Source: an uncultured Alteromonadales bacterium
GTDB lineage: Bacteria > Pseudomonadota > Gammaproteobacteria > Pseudomonadales > Cellvibrionaceae
Direction: 5' to 3'
Length of the DNA stretch: 64,000 nt
Assembly (NCBI GenBank): GCA_937864365.1
Contig: CALMJT010000215.1
Span: 1-64,000, forward strand
The position numbers and the translations under genes were made by a program. How positions within the stretch are numbered: position 1 is the first letter of the stretch; each line of letters opens with the position of its first letter. The notes beneath the pieces are model-generated. The model made no database searches and had not been told where the DNA came from. It saw only the letters and a list, made by a program, of their open reading frames with translations. Positions 37,276 through 46,311 of this stretch are shown here, piece after piece.

Positions 37276-37874
37276 ACCCAGTCAATTGGCATCGAGAGTC
37301 AAAGTCAGTTCAGGCTCTACAAATGCTTCCAAAACCTGAACTACCAGTCAAAAAATACTGTCATCTTTGGCGCGAAAGTTTCTTTAAGTAACAAGAAAAG
37401 AGTGTTTAAAGGCAACATCTTTCATTTTTTTGTGTTTTTTATAAGAAAATATTTTTATTCAATTGCGCGTTTGAAACTTTTTTTTGAATATGAGGACTTT
37501 GTGAAGTTAGGACGCAAATCCGCAGCCTTGCGCCAACCTATTCAAAATAGATGACGTATTTCAACCATAACAAAGGTCATCGCTGCTCTGTTTAGCACCA
37601 TTAGCTATTTACTTTTCAGCACTAGATACAAATTCACATATCGAGCGCAAAAATTTGCCAACTGAACGGTGTAGAGTATAAACTTTGCTGCATTGCAGCA
37701 TGCTGTAATTAGACTACTTGATTACCGCTGTTTATAGAGAGCTAATTAATAAAGTAAGAATCTTTGCGCCATAATTGTAGAAATGTTAATCACAATCTAT
37801 AAATCTTAACTGTGACGGATGAATAGAATGACGCTACCAATTAGGCATTATGGGCGCGTCCGTTGGAGATACCG
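37276..37874. other. Non-coding gap upstream of phaZ
   Basis: About 600 AT-rich bases. I see no gene, repeat copy or operator that I can name; the phaZ promoter is presumably in the last 150 bases. Confidence 0.4.
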
Positions 37875-39194
37875 ATGTTATATTACTTATACGAACTCAA
37901 TCATGCGGCCTTAAAACCCTTCCGTGACGCCGCAGGCCTTGGCAAAAAAGTCTTTGATTCTAAGCTCAACCCTTTGGCCTATACCTATCCTGGTAAAATC
38001 ATTGGGGCAACCTGCGATCTGTTCGAATCGATGACTCGACGCTACGGCAAACCCGAATTTGGTCTAAACCAAACCAAAATTAACGGCCAGCCTGTCGCAA
38101 TCGAAGAAGAAGTTGTCTGGTCTAAGCCCTTTGCCAACCTTGTTCACTTCAAACGTAAAGAAGAAGACATGCTCAAAGCTTATGGAAAAGAGCATGTAGA
38201 TCCACGATTAGTAATTGTTGCGCCACTTTCTGGGCACTACGCGACCCTTTTACGCGGCACCGTAGAAGCATTTTTACCAGAACACGAGGTTTACATTACC
38301 GACTGGACTGACGCCCGTGACGTACCACTTTACAAGGGTGATTTTAACCTTAATGACTACGTCGATTATGTTATTGAGATTTTAGAACACGTAGGACCCG
38401 ACGCTCACATCTTAGCCATTTGCCAACCAGGGCCTCCAGTATTGGCCGCGGTATCATTGATGTCGCAAAACAACAACCCCTGCTTGCCGTCGTCAATGAC
38501 TATTATGGGTTCACCCATTGATACCCGTCGCTCGCCAACGGTACCGAATGATCTCGCCAAAAAACGCCCCTTATCTTGGTTTGAGAACAACGTGATCTAC
38601 TCGGTGCCAATGCCTCATTCGGGCGCCTTTAGACGTGTTTACCCAGGCTTTTTGCAGCTCAGTGGTTTTATCTCCATGAACAGTGAATTGCATTTGGATG
38701 CCCACCAGAAATACTTCAATCACCTCGTCGAAGGCGATTGCGATAGCGTTGCAAAACATCGCCAGTTTTATGATGAGTACTTGTCGGTGCTCGATCTCAC
38801 TCAAGAGTTTTATTTACAAACCATCGATGAAGTATTCCAAAAACACAGCCTAGCGGTGGGTAAATTTTACCATCATGGGCAGCGAGTCGATCCGGCAGCA
38901 ATTACGAAAGTTGCACTCATGACGGTCGAAGGTGAAAACGACGATATATCGGGTATTGGTCAAACTCAGGCTGCTCACGACTTGTGTATCAACATTCCAC
39001 AAGATAAGCAGTTTGACTACATCCAACCCGGCGTAGGCCACTACGGTGTGTTCAACGGTAAGCGCTTTAGAACCGAAATCCAGCCGAGACTTCGTGATTT
39101 TATTCGCTCAAACTTCGATGTTAAAAAGGAGTTGGATTTTCAAAAAATGCAAAAGGAAGAACTTGAGAAGAGTCGATCCAAATCAGCCGCTTGA
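37875..39194 (+). CDS. phaZ: Intracellular polyhydroxyalkanoate depolymerase
   Basis: Mobilises stored polyhydroxybutyrate in the cytoplasm. The protein is about 439 residues; ATG 37875 has GGAGA 6 bases upstream. Hallmarks are LYYLYELNHAALKPFRD at the start, VIVAPLSGHYATLLRGTVEAFLPEH, and ITDWTDARDVP. The nucleophile motif is ICQPGPP, where Cys replaces Ser as in the Ralstonia-type PhaZ. GPGVGH-like GVGHYGVF near the C-terminus carries the His. It implies that the organism makes PHB granules, although no phaC synthase is in the window. A perfect bidirectional terminator follows. Confidence 0.93.
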   Translation: MLYYLYELNHAALKPFRDAAGLGKKVFDSKLNPLAYTYPGKIIGATCDLFESMTRRYGKPEFGLNQTKINGQPVAIEEEVVWSKPFANLVHFKRKEEDMLKAYGKEHVDPRLVIVAPLSGHYATLLRGTVEAFLPEHEVYITDWTDARDVPLYKGDFNLNDYVDYVIEILEHVGPDAHILAICQPGPPVLAAVSLMSQNNNPCLPSSMTIMGSPIDTRRSPTVPNDLAKKRPLSWFENNVIYSVPMPHSGAFRRVYPGFLQLSGFISMNSELHLDAHQKYFNHLVEGDCDSVAKHRQFYDEYLSVLDLTQEFYLQTIDEVFQKHSLAVGKFYHHGQRVDPAAITKVALMTVEGENDDISGIGQTQAAHDLCINIPQDKQFDYIQPGVGHYGVFNGKRFRTEIQPRLRDFIRSNFDVKKELDFQKMQKEELEKSRSKSAA

Positions 39195-39260
39195 AACCAT
39201 AGAACGGTGGAGTGAAAGCTCTACCTTCTTAGCGACACTTCTCTAAGATAAACTCAAGAC

Positions 39261-39292
39261 GTAAAAAAGCCCGCTTATGCGGGCTTTTTTAC
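39261..39292. terminator. Bidirectional terminator between phaZ and exbD
   Basis: GTAAAAAAGCCCGC and GCGGGCTTTTTTAC pair perfectly around TTAT. Both convergent genes end within 70 bases of it. Confidence 0.95.
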
Positions 39293-39312
39293 GATAGCGA
39301 GAACGCCAGAAA

Positions 39313-39741
39313 TTATCTCTTTGGCTTCTCGGGAATCAGAGAAACTTGCGCATTTGGATTAGCAGAAATAGCCGCATCAGCGATCGCCACATAAGTACCC
39401 GCTTCTGATTTTGGATCAGCACGAATAATCACCAAAGCTTTAGGGTTCTCAGCAAACTGACGCTCAATAACAGAACGCACCGCGCGTACGTCGACGCGAC
39501 GGTTATCCATTATCACTTCGTTCGCAGCATTCACCTGAACCAAAATGTTTTTCGGTTCATCTGGATCTGGTGGCGGTGGATTCTCAGGCACCTCTGGAAT
39601 GTTAACGTTCAAGCCCGCTTCTTTAATGAAGGATGCTGTAACGATAAAAAAGATTAACATGATAAATACAACGTCCAACATCGGCGTTAAGTCGATGTCT
39701 GCTTTATCTTCGGCCTCGCCGCGCCGTCTTCTTCGGCTCAC
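39313..39741 (-). CDS. exbD: ExbD/TolR-type proton-channel subunit without an ExbB partner
   Basis: A 142-residue inner-membrane protein of the ExbD/TolR family. A short basic cytoplasmic start (SRRRRRGEAEDK) leads to DLTPMLDVVFIMLIFFIVTASF, the single helix with its essential Asp. A periplasmic domain follows (PKNILVQVNAANEV...). The start is GTG 39741 with GAAGGGGG just upstream. These proteins need an ExbB/TolQ/MotA-like partner to use the proton gradient, but none is found in the 850 bases upstream or next to it. The partner must be elsewhere, or lost. It shares its terminator with phaZ. Confidence 0.9.
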   Translation of the reverse strand: MSRRRRRGEAEDKADIDLTPMLDVVFIMLIFFIVTASFIKEAGLNVNIPEVPENPPPPDPDEPKNILVQVNAANEVIMDNRRVDVRAVRSVIERQFAENPKALVIIRADPKSEAGTYVAIADAAISANPNAQVSLIPEKPKR

Positions 39742-40594
39742 TACTGCCCCCTTCTTAACTTGGCAAAATAATTTCTTACATTCAAAGGCCGGATTTTAGC
39801 CCCAAAAGCTTACAAACATATTATCAGCTTCTGCCCAAATGTCCCTAAATTTTTCTAAGTGATCAGAAGACGGATTAGACACTAAGTACCACCAACTTTA
39901 AACACCGAAAAAGTTCTGAAATGATTTCAACCAATCGGTGAAATCCGCTCGCACAACCCCAAAAGTAAATCAAAACCCATTGCAAATTTGACCAGAAATT
40001 CCAAAATAGCCGGGCCAATAACTGACGCCATCAACAATCATCGAGATCGGAATTCTGCTTACATCAAAAAGAGTTTTCCCCCGAGCTTGCAGCGACTGAA
40101 ATTCTCGACCGCTACTTAAGACACCCACAATCCGGGCTCACCGACATTTTTGTACTGATTTTTTACAATAAAGAAGTATTGATCAAAAATACAACCCAGC
40201 AAATTCCACTCTCACTATGCCTATTGGTTCTTGATCGCGCAATTGCAGGACACCAAGCACAAAATTACCGAATGCATTAATTCTGAAAAATTAACATACC
40301 GATTTTCGATCTATAAAAACGCAAGAAAACAAAGCCTTTGATCGAACTTTACAGAGGTTTAGCTTAAATACCCAAACACCCGATGTTAGAAAATTCAGAA
40401 ATTTACTACAAATATGCAGTAAATTAGAAGTCAGCTTGAGCATTGAATCTTAATAGAGCCCCAAGGCAGCAATTCAGACATAGAAAAGACCCCATCAAAC
40501 AACCACTCTCATCGCAGTAATCAGCCAACAGGATTTAACACATCGGTTAATCATCAAGATTATTTGGGATTTATGAGCGGACATTTTTAATAGA
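39742..40594. other. Non-coding gap of 850 bases
   Basis: No convincing gene. A short hydrophobic frame on the minus strand near 39940-40043 lacks a ribosome site. The region could hold a decayed ExbB partner, but I see no recognisable trace of one. Confidence 0.35.
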
Positions 40595-41701
40595 TTACAT
40601 AAATAAATCCGTCTGATTCATTTGTTTTTGATCGCCTTGATGTACTGAAAAACCGAGACCTAGTAAACGTATGGAGGCATTTTTTACGGAAAGAGCCGAG
40701 GTCAATAAAGTTTTTGCCGTGCTGGTCAATTGCAGCTGTTGTTGAGGCGAAAAATGCTCGCCGGAATGAATGTAACCAGAAAAAGCTGATTCTCGGGTCG
40801 TAAGAGAGAAATCGGAATATTTAATTTTAACAAAAAGCGATTTTGCCAAATATCCTGATTTCAGGCGCAACCAACGTTCATCTAATAAACCAACTAACGA
40901 ATTCAATGCGGCACTGATCTCGTCGTCACGAACCAAGTCGTTCGAAAACGTTCGCTCGACACTGATGGATTTCCGAATCCAAGTGTTTTTTACCGTTCGC
41001 AAATCACGACCGCGGCATCGATCAAAAAGTAATTGACCATGCACACCGAAATGTTGCGTTAAGAAATCTAGACTTTGTTGTTGTAAATCCCGACAGGTCA
41101 CAATTCCAAGTTTCGCTAGCTTCTCTTTTGTTTTACCACCAACACTTGGAATTTTACCGACCGCCAACTGCGACATCACCTGAGCGACATCTTCGTCACG
41201 AATAATTTTAAACCCAGCGGGTTTATTCCACTCGCTGGCTAACTTTGCCAAAAATTTATTGCGCGATAATCCGGCTGAAACCGTGATGGCAAGACTGCTT
41301 TCGATTTGTCGCTGAATATCTTTGGCAATCTCTGCACAGATATTCCAATCATCGGAATCTAACTCTAAATAGGCTTCATCCAGCGCAATAGGTTCGATAC
41401 AACGACTGTAGTTGGAAAAAATTCCGTGCATTTCTTCAGAAACTTGCCGATACAAAGAAAAACGTGGCGCCAAAACAATAAGATTTGGACAAAGTTTTTC
41501 TGCCATTGCTGTAGACATTGCAGATCGAACACCAAACTTGCGCGCAATATAGTTGCACGTCGCAATAACGCCTCTATCTGTAGCTCGACCACCAACCGCA
41601 ACCGGTAAATTTTTTAGCTGTGGGCGATCACGTAATTCAATTGCGGCAAAAAAACTGTCCGCGTCGCAATGTAAAACCAATCGTTGATTATTGAATGACA
41701 A
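40595..41701 (-). CDS. dinB: DNA polymerase IV (Y-family)
   Basis: Error-prone translesion polymerase, 368 residues. It opens LVLHCDADSFFAAIE (catalytic Asp), has CIEPIALDEAYLEL (the second acidic pair) and AGLSRNKFLAKLASEWNKPAG. The little-finger region follows, and the C-terminus has QTDLFM, a beta-clamp binding motif. The start is TTG 41701, with GGAAG 7 bases upstream; no nearer ATG fits the conserved N-terminus. No LexA box is recognisable upstream. It stands alone on the minus strand. Confidence 0.95.
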   Translation of the reverse strand: MSFNNQRLVLHCDADSFFAAIELRDRPQLKNLPVAVGGRATDRGVIATCNYIARKFGVRSAMSTAMAEKLCPNLIVLAPRFSLYRQVSEEMHGIFSNYSRCIEPIALDEAYLELDSDDWNICAEIAKDIQRQIESSLAITVSAGLSRNKFLAKLASEWNKPAGFKIIRDEDVAQVMSQLAVGKIPSVGGKTKEKLAKLGIVTCRDLQQQSLDFLTQHFGVHGQLLFDRCRGRDLRTVKNTWIRKSISVERTFSNDLVRDDEISAALNSLVGLLDERWLRLKSGYLAKSLFVKIKYSDFSLTTRESAFSGYIHSGEHFSPQQQLQLTSTAKTLLTSALSVKNASIRLLGLGFSVHQGDQKQMNQTDLFM

Positions 41702-42187
41702 TTTTCTACTTCCAACTCATTTAATACCGAGCGATTTCTCTAATATCAAGGTGTCCTACTAAACAACAACGGCAATTATATTACTCAAGGCGATAAATCC
41801 AGAGATCTAATTGCAGATTTCAACGTTTCACCGTTGTGTTAATCAATATAACGATCAATCGAGAATTTTTTTAGAACCGAATACCGAGTAAATAGAGCCA
41901 ACGCACCCTATAAGAACATAAGATTCTGACCGATAATGGATTTCAAGACAGATCGTTATCTATTTTTTTAAACAGTATGATCTCTAAATTGATTCACACA
42001 GACACAGTTGACGATGGGATAAACAAAAAGATTTTCAATTAAGATCGGCAAATTTGCCTTAATATCGAAAAGTCAATTCAGATATTCCTTAGTTTTCCCC
42101 TACTTTCGACCAAGCTAAGCCAAATTTTTTAACGTCTGCGCATTATCATTGTCAAAAGGCCAAGACAAGGACGCTCAATAATCCTAT
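41702..42187. other. Non-coding gap upstream of dinB
   Basis: AT-rich, with no gene, terminator or repeat copy that I can support. It forms the first half of a 1.1-kb gene-free region. Confidence 0.4.
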
Positions 42188-42241
42188 TTAGTACCATGAG
42201 ACAACTTAGTACCATGAGACAACTTAGTACCAAGAGACAAC
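42188..42241 (+). repeat. Three tandem copies of an 18-bp unit
   Basis: TTAGTACCATGAGACAAC is repeated at 42188-42205 and 42206-42223 without change, and at 42224-42241 with one change (T to A). The unit length is a multiple of three, and open frames on both strands cross it. Neither frame has other support as a gene. Confidence 0.9.
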
Positions 42242-42539
42242 AAAAAGATCGGAACTCACTCGCGAATAAGTTAGCAAAGAGTCTCAAGTGGAATGTTTCG
42301 GCACAAAAATGCCCATCAGAAAGCCGAGAGCACATCATTAAAAAGGGCGATAACGGATTCAATCTCAAAATTCAGGTCGTTATGGCATATTGTTGAATCG
42401 TTTTACCTAAGGTTTGTAAAAAATAATCAAACCTTATCGAATACCCATACTGATTATTTGTTTCGAAATGCTCTGATCGGGAGATTTTGACTATCAACTA
42501 AAAACGCCTTAAAGATTTTCTTTCAAGGCAGTCAAAAAG

Positions 42540-42780
42540 TGAGAATCAAGAAAATTTTTTAAGTTCAGGAAAAATTTTCAGCCCTTCAGAAAATAAAACT
42601 GAGCCGATATTTTTTCTCAAATGAGGTTTTTTTTACTCATGAATCAAAAAAAATTCCAAAAAAGATGAAAATTTATTCCCATTTTTAAAAAAATGGACTA
42701 TTTTTTTACCAAAGAGCTTGAAATTTTTTTTCAAATGCTTATTTTATGTCGCATATTTATATCTAATATTTTCGCCCGCA
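42540..42780 (+). promoter_or_regulatory. A/T-tract-rich upstream region of the histone-like gene
   Basis: About 240 bases dense in runs of 5-8 A or T, including CCATTTTTAAAAAAATGG and TTGAAATTTTTTTTCAA palindromes. Such spacing of tracts usually gives curved DNA. The gene downstream encodes AT-hook motifs, so binding of its own product is a fair inference. No exact promoter boxes can be fixed. Confidence 0.5.
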
Positions 42781-42807
42781 TTATTAATACATTAAAGGAA
42801 AGCAAAT

Positions 42808-43512
42808 ATGGCTGCACGCAAAGCGAAGGCAAAGGCTGTTGATCCTGTCCAGCAGCTAGAACAGGAACTTGCGGCTCTGAAAGCAAAACTTGCAGAAGCT
42901 AGAGCAAAACAAGAAGCTGATCTCGCCAAAGAAGTTGCAAAACTTGCCGTGGCAACTAAAAAAGCAACCGACAACAAAACTAAAGCTCAAGCTAAACTAA
43001 AAGCATCTGCTGGTAAGAAAACTCCAGCTGCTGCCAAGGCCGTTGCTAAAGCTAAAGCTGATCTTGCTGCTGCTGCTGAAGAAATCGCTGCAGCGAAAGC
43101 CGCAGAAGTTACTGCTAAAAACGAATTGAAAGATTTGAAAGCAGCTAACAAAGCAGCTAACGCTTTAGAAAAAGCCGAGAGCCGTGAATTGGCTAAAATT
43201 GCTAAAGCAAAAGCCGCTGAAGCAAAAGCCGCCGCTAAAAAAGAAGCTGTTAAAGCCAAAAAAGCTGCAACTGCGACCAAGAAAAAAACCAAAGCCAAAA
43301 AAGCTCCAGCGAAAGCAGTTAAAACTGTAGCGAAGAAAAAGACAGCTACCGCTAAACCTGCAGCAGCAGCGACTCCTGCAGCTACCGGTGCCGCTCCAAA
43401 GCGTCGCGGTCGTCCTAAGAAAGCCGCAGTAGCCGCACCTAAAGCAGCGCCAGCAGCAGAAGGCACTCCAGCTAAAAAACGTCGTGGACGTCCACCAAAA
43501 GCAACTGCTTAA
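42808..43512 (+). CDS. Histone H1-like, AT-hook DNA-binding protein (AlgP-like)
   Basis: A 234-residue, very Lys/Ala-rich basic protein. An N-terminal coiled-coil part (VQQLEQELAALKAKLAEARAKQEADL) of about 50 residues leads to a long KAAAKK-type tail. The tail ends with two AT-hooks, KRRGRPKK near 195 and KKRRGRPPK near the C-terminus. The composition resembles AlgP/AlgR3 of pseudomonads and other bacterial H1-like proteins, which compact DNA and affect transcription. AAGGA lies 8 bases before ATG 42808 and a strong terminator follows. High Ala content makes the base composition locally GC-richer than the surroundings. The length may vary between strains through tail repeats. Confidence 0.88.
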   Translation: MAARKAKAKAVDPVQQLEQELAALKAKLAEARAKQEADLAKEVAKLAVATKKATDNKTKAQAKLKASAGKKTPAAAKAVAKAKADLAAAAEEIAAAKAAEVTAKNELKDLKAANKAANALEKAESRELAKIAKAKAAEAKAAAKKEAVKAKKAATATKKKTKAKKAPAKAVKTVAKKKTATAKPAAAATPAATGAAPKRRGRPKKAAVAAPKAAPAAEGTPAKKRRGRPPKATA

Positions 43513-43522
43513 GTAGACTCCC

Positions 43523-43550
43523 AAAAAGGCCGACTCTGTCGGCCTTTTTT
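43523..43550 (+). terminator. Terminator of the histone-like gene
   Basis: AAAAAGGCCGAC and GTCGGCCTTTTT pair around TCT and run into further T's, eleven bases after the stop. Confidence 0.95.
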
Positions 43551-43825
43551 ATTTTCGCTCTACAACTACAAATTTAGCTCTCAAGCACGGCAAAAATTGA
43601 TAAATATTGTCGTTAGGCTCAATGCGTATTCTTAAGATGTTTCTGATCAGGCGTTAAGTTCTTAGCGATATTTTAAACAAAAATTCCAAATCAAAGGACA
43701 CGAAGGTAAAACAAGGGCGCCAACTTGTCGAAAGAATGGATCTCGTAGCTCGTCATCACCGCAGGCAGAATAAATGACGAATCGTCTTATTAACGCGGAT
43801 AGACGTTTCTTTTAGTGTATTTTGC

Positions 43826-44488
43826 TTAAGACTCTGCTTTAGGACGTCCTCTCAGCTCAACCGAGAAATTTTTCAGGCTTTGAAATTCGCAATAACCCCG
43901 ATACAGCAAGGGTTGCCCACCAAAACCTTTCGCATCAATATCGATTTCAAAATTTACGTGATCGTCAGAAATTGAAACCGGATCGACGAATCCACCTTCA
44001 GGCCATCGTACACCCGTCATTTTATCGGTCTTTTTTTCAATCTCTTTCCGACAAATTTGCCAGTACTGATGCAAATGACGTTGATGTTGCTGCGCTCTGG
44101 TTTCGCCCTTAACGTTGATAAATTCAAAATTATCGCCATCGATTAATAACGCAAAGGTTTGTTGAGAAGTATTTTTGCAGATAATTCTAAATATTGGTTT
44201 AGATTTATCCGGTTTGATGCTTTTTAATTCACCCCTCACAAAAGACACGCATTCCGTTGATGCAGACGCTATCTCTGCCGCCTGAACAAGTCGAGGCTTT
44301 AAAAAATCTAAACTGCTGGGTAACAACAGCTTGTTGGGATCAATATTGGAATCGGTGTGCATCATATGCTGTTCGATTTCTTGCGCATGCATCGGCTCAG
44401 CCTGATCCGATGACGCAAAAGCCGAGCTGCACGCACATAAAACAAATAACGTTTTCTGACAGAGTAATCGATGTTTATTCAGGTCCAT
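43826..44488 (-). CDS. Exported protein of unknown function
   Basis: A 220-residue protein with a signal peptide: the basic start MDLNKHRLLCQK, a hydrophobic TLFVLCACSSAFA, and probable cleavage before SSDQAE. The mature part has several Cys (ECVSF, RIICKN, QICRKE, GYCEFQS), suggesting disulfide bonds in the periplasm. I do not recognise a family. It has a coherent length and composition, and the AT-rich sequence on either side looks non-coding, so I take it as a real gene. Repeat copy C lies about 270 bases upstream of its start. Confidence 0.65.
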   Translation of the reverse strand: MDLNKHRLLCQKTLFVLCACSSAFASSDQAEPMHAQEIEQHMMHTDSNIDPNKLLLPSSLDFLKPRLVQAAEIASASTECVSFVRGELKSIKPDKSKPIFRIICKNTSQQTFALLIDGDNFEFINVKGETRAQQHQRHLHQYWQICRKEIEKKTDKMTGVRWPEGGFVDPVSISDDHVNFEIDIDAKGFGGQPLLYRGYCEFQSLKNFSVELRGRPKAES

Positions 44489-44754
44489 AACATCACCCGC
44501 ACTTGTGATGTATTCAGTGTAGCAGCTTGAGTCAGACGAGAACCAAGACGAATCTTGTCGGTTGATTGAACGTAGAAACAGCGTCAGGAATTAACGTTCT
44601 TAAACAACTCCCAGACTCTTACAGAGTGATAGAGCCTGTATAAATGACGCCGTTTTTAACAAATTAAGCTTCATTGGAATAGACCAATCACGCGTAATTA
44701 TAGAAACAGTTGATTTACGAGATTCAAGTAATAGTAAAAAGGTTGTGACGGTAG

Positions 44755-44905
44755 AGGAAACTCTGAATAACCTAGAGTTTCCAGCGACACAAGGATGTGT
44801 CGTCAATTTCAAAAACGGTACATGATTGAAATTGAGAAATTAGAAATCGCATTTTCAATTTCTGTCCTCTGATTAAATCAGGAGATGGGCTAATCAGAGG
44901 CTCCT
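44755..44905 (+). repeat. Multi-hairpin interspersed repeat, copy C
   Basis: Same order as copy B: GGAAACTCT/AGAGTTTCC, CGACACA-AGGA-TGTGTCG, CAATTTCA-type and AAATTAGAAAT-type stems, then CCTCTGATTA/TAATCAGAGG with GGA in the loop at 44881-44883. The core ACAAGGATGT is at 44789-44798. The right flank TCCTAAAATTAA is shared with copy B. It is opposite in orientation to the genes on both sides. Confidence 0.83.
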
Positions 44906-44968
44906 AAAATTAAAGGAGAAATAAACACTCTAGAGGAATCTTCAAATCGCTCACCTCTAAATCATTGA

Positions 44969-44991
44969 GAACTCTGAATTAATCAGAGTTC
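44969..44991. repeat. Short palindrome related to the repeat ends
   Basis: GAACTCTGA and TCAGAGTTC form a 9-bp stem around ATTAA. This is the terminal sequence of the interspersed repeat folded on itself, as if two ends had joined. It lies 54 bases past the end of the cNMP-binding gene and might end its transcript. Confidence 0.6.
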
Positions 44992-45044
44992 CGAACGTCA
45001 ATTTAAGAGAGTCTATTCCTTAAGTTGAGCCAATAAAGGATTCT

Positions 45045-45716
45045 CTATTGGGGCTTCTTCAGTAAGGCACTGTTGCCAAACTGACAGAACGACTGATTCC
45101 AAGTTACGAGCAGTGTAGCCAATGCAACAGCCTGCTCATGCAACGACTGTAGCTCCTCTAAAGTACCGTCTTGAGGATGGTGTATTTTCAGTTTTCGGTG
45201 TTCGCCTGCCAAGGAATGATCGGGATGTTGATTGCGATACATTTCTAGCTTCCATCGCAAGCTGTGCACGGCATTACGGTAGAAGACTAACTTGGTGTGC
45301 AAAGTCACCAATGAGAAATCGTTTAGGTAACCAAAAATATTGCAATCTAGACCAAACACCAGTGCTTGCTTGCAATTGGGTGCAACCGTAATTGATGCGC
45401 TTCTGGGGCGTCCAAGCAACATGGCTAAATCACCAAACACTTCGCCAGAATGAATGCTATTGAGGTTTAGAAGTCGATCATTGGTATCTCGCAGCTGCAC
45501 GTTGAGTTCACCGCGTACCAAGAAAAATAGCCAACGATCGTCAGATCCCATAGAGAATATCTCTTCTCCCGTGGAAAGCTGAGCAACTTTCGAAAATGCC
45601 ATTAAAACATGAAATTGCTGCGGTTCTTTGTTTTTCACCTGCCTGAAAAAAGGAATAAACTCCAAGAGTCGTTCGACTTCATTCTGGTTGGCGTCTCTGG
45701 CTAATGAATTTTGCAT
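45045..45716 (-). CDS. Cyclic-nucleotide-binding-domain protein without a recognisable HTH
   Basis: A 223-residue protein with one Crp-like cNMP-binding fold at about 15-145. It shows IPFFRQV, FSMGSDDRWLFFLVRGELNVQL and the phosphate-binding cassette GEVFGDLAMLLGRPRSASI. The C-terminal 75 residues (EHRKLKIHHPQDGTLEELQSLHEQ...) look helical but show no winged helix, so it is probably not a DNA-binding Crp/Fnr regulator. The normal cassette has an acidic residue contacting ribose, and here the pattern GEVFGDLA differs slightly. The ligand is uncertain. It may be a stand-alone sensor acting on a partner protein. Confidence 0.8.
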   Translation of the reverse strand: MQNSLARDANQNEVERLLEFIPFFRQVKNKEPQQFHVLMAFSKVAQLSTGEEIFSMGSDDRWLFFLVRGELNVQLRDTNDRLLNLNSIHSGEVFGDLAMLLGRPRSASITVAPNCKQALVFGLDCNIFGYLNDFSLVTLHTKLVFYRNAVHSLRWKLEMYRNQHPDHSLAGEHRKLKIHHPQDGTLEELQSLHEQAVALATLLVTWNQSFCQFGNSALLKKPQ

Positions 45717-46210
45717 ATTTTCTCACACGAACAGGTACTGAAAATTTTCGCAGCGAGCTTATAACAAGCTATAGCTTAAGGACAATTTGAAAAGAAATTC
45801 AGTTTTAAAAATCAGTAACTGTCCAAAGTTTTTAACAAATTGTCCAATTTTAAAAAAATAACAGCTGATTTTAATATTTCGATTCAGAAAAATCTGGTAA
45901 TCGCTGCGTCTTTGGAGCCAAATCATTCCATCAACTGTTATACCCAGTCTAGCGCTTTTCAACGGATGTATTTTCTCACAGAGGGTGCAGTAGAGGACAA
46001 GATGAACATAATGATTATTTATTCACATTTCACCGACAATAATCACAGGTTTACTTGTTAGCGAATCGAATTCGCCATCTTTTGATGTACCACAAGCATT
46101 TTCAAACGATAAACCGATTAATTTTGCAGCATAACTCACGACCACAGTGGTGTAGATTGCCGGATTCGTAAATCATTCTTATCACTTTAGAAAGAATAAA
46201 GAACACACCA
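45717..46210. other. Gene-poor AT-rich sequence
   Basis: The first part of a 1.4-kb gap. A 73-residue open frame at 45840-46061 has no ribosome site or protein-like pattern. The rest of the gap contains decayed repeat copies, annotated separately. Confidence 0.4.
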
Positions 46211-46311
46211 AATAACTCTGAGTTTCTAGCGATATAAGACAGCATTGTTAATCGTAATAACGATAAGTAATCGAAATACCTCTAAGATGGGTCACAATCA
46301 GAACTTCTCAA
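46211..46311 (+). repeat. Heavily decayed copy of the multi-hairpin repeat
   Basis: AATAACTCTGAGTTTCTAGC and GATAAGTAATCGAAAT line up in order and spacing with the left end and third hairpin of copy C. The AGGA core is lost. The match is by eye and weak. Confidence 0.4.

Noticed and set aside
39940-40043. Short hydrophobic minus-strand frame upstream of exbD, considered as an ExbB remnant
   Set aside because: Only about 34 residues, no ExbB motif and no ribosome site.
42129-42396. Open frames on both strands across the 18-bp tandem repeat
   Set aside because: The repeat unit is a multiple of three and keeps both frames open by chance; neither has a ribosome site or family resemblance.
42987-43466. 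Long Ala-rich open frames on the strand opposite the histone-like gene
   Set aside because: They mirror the repetitive Lys/Ala codons of the real gene. They lack a ribosome site and a sensible composition.
44600-44812. A 70-residue minus-strand frame overlapping repeat copy C
   Set aside because: It runs into the repeat and has no ribosome site or protein-like pattern.
45840-46061. A 73-residue open frame in the repeat-rich gap
   Set aside because: No ribosome site, an uneven composition and no recognisable motif.
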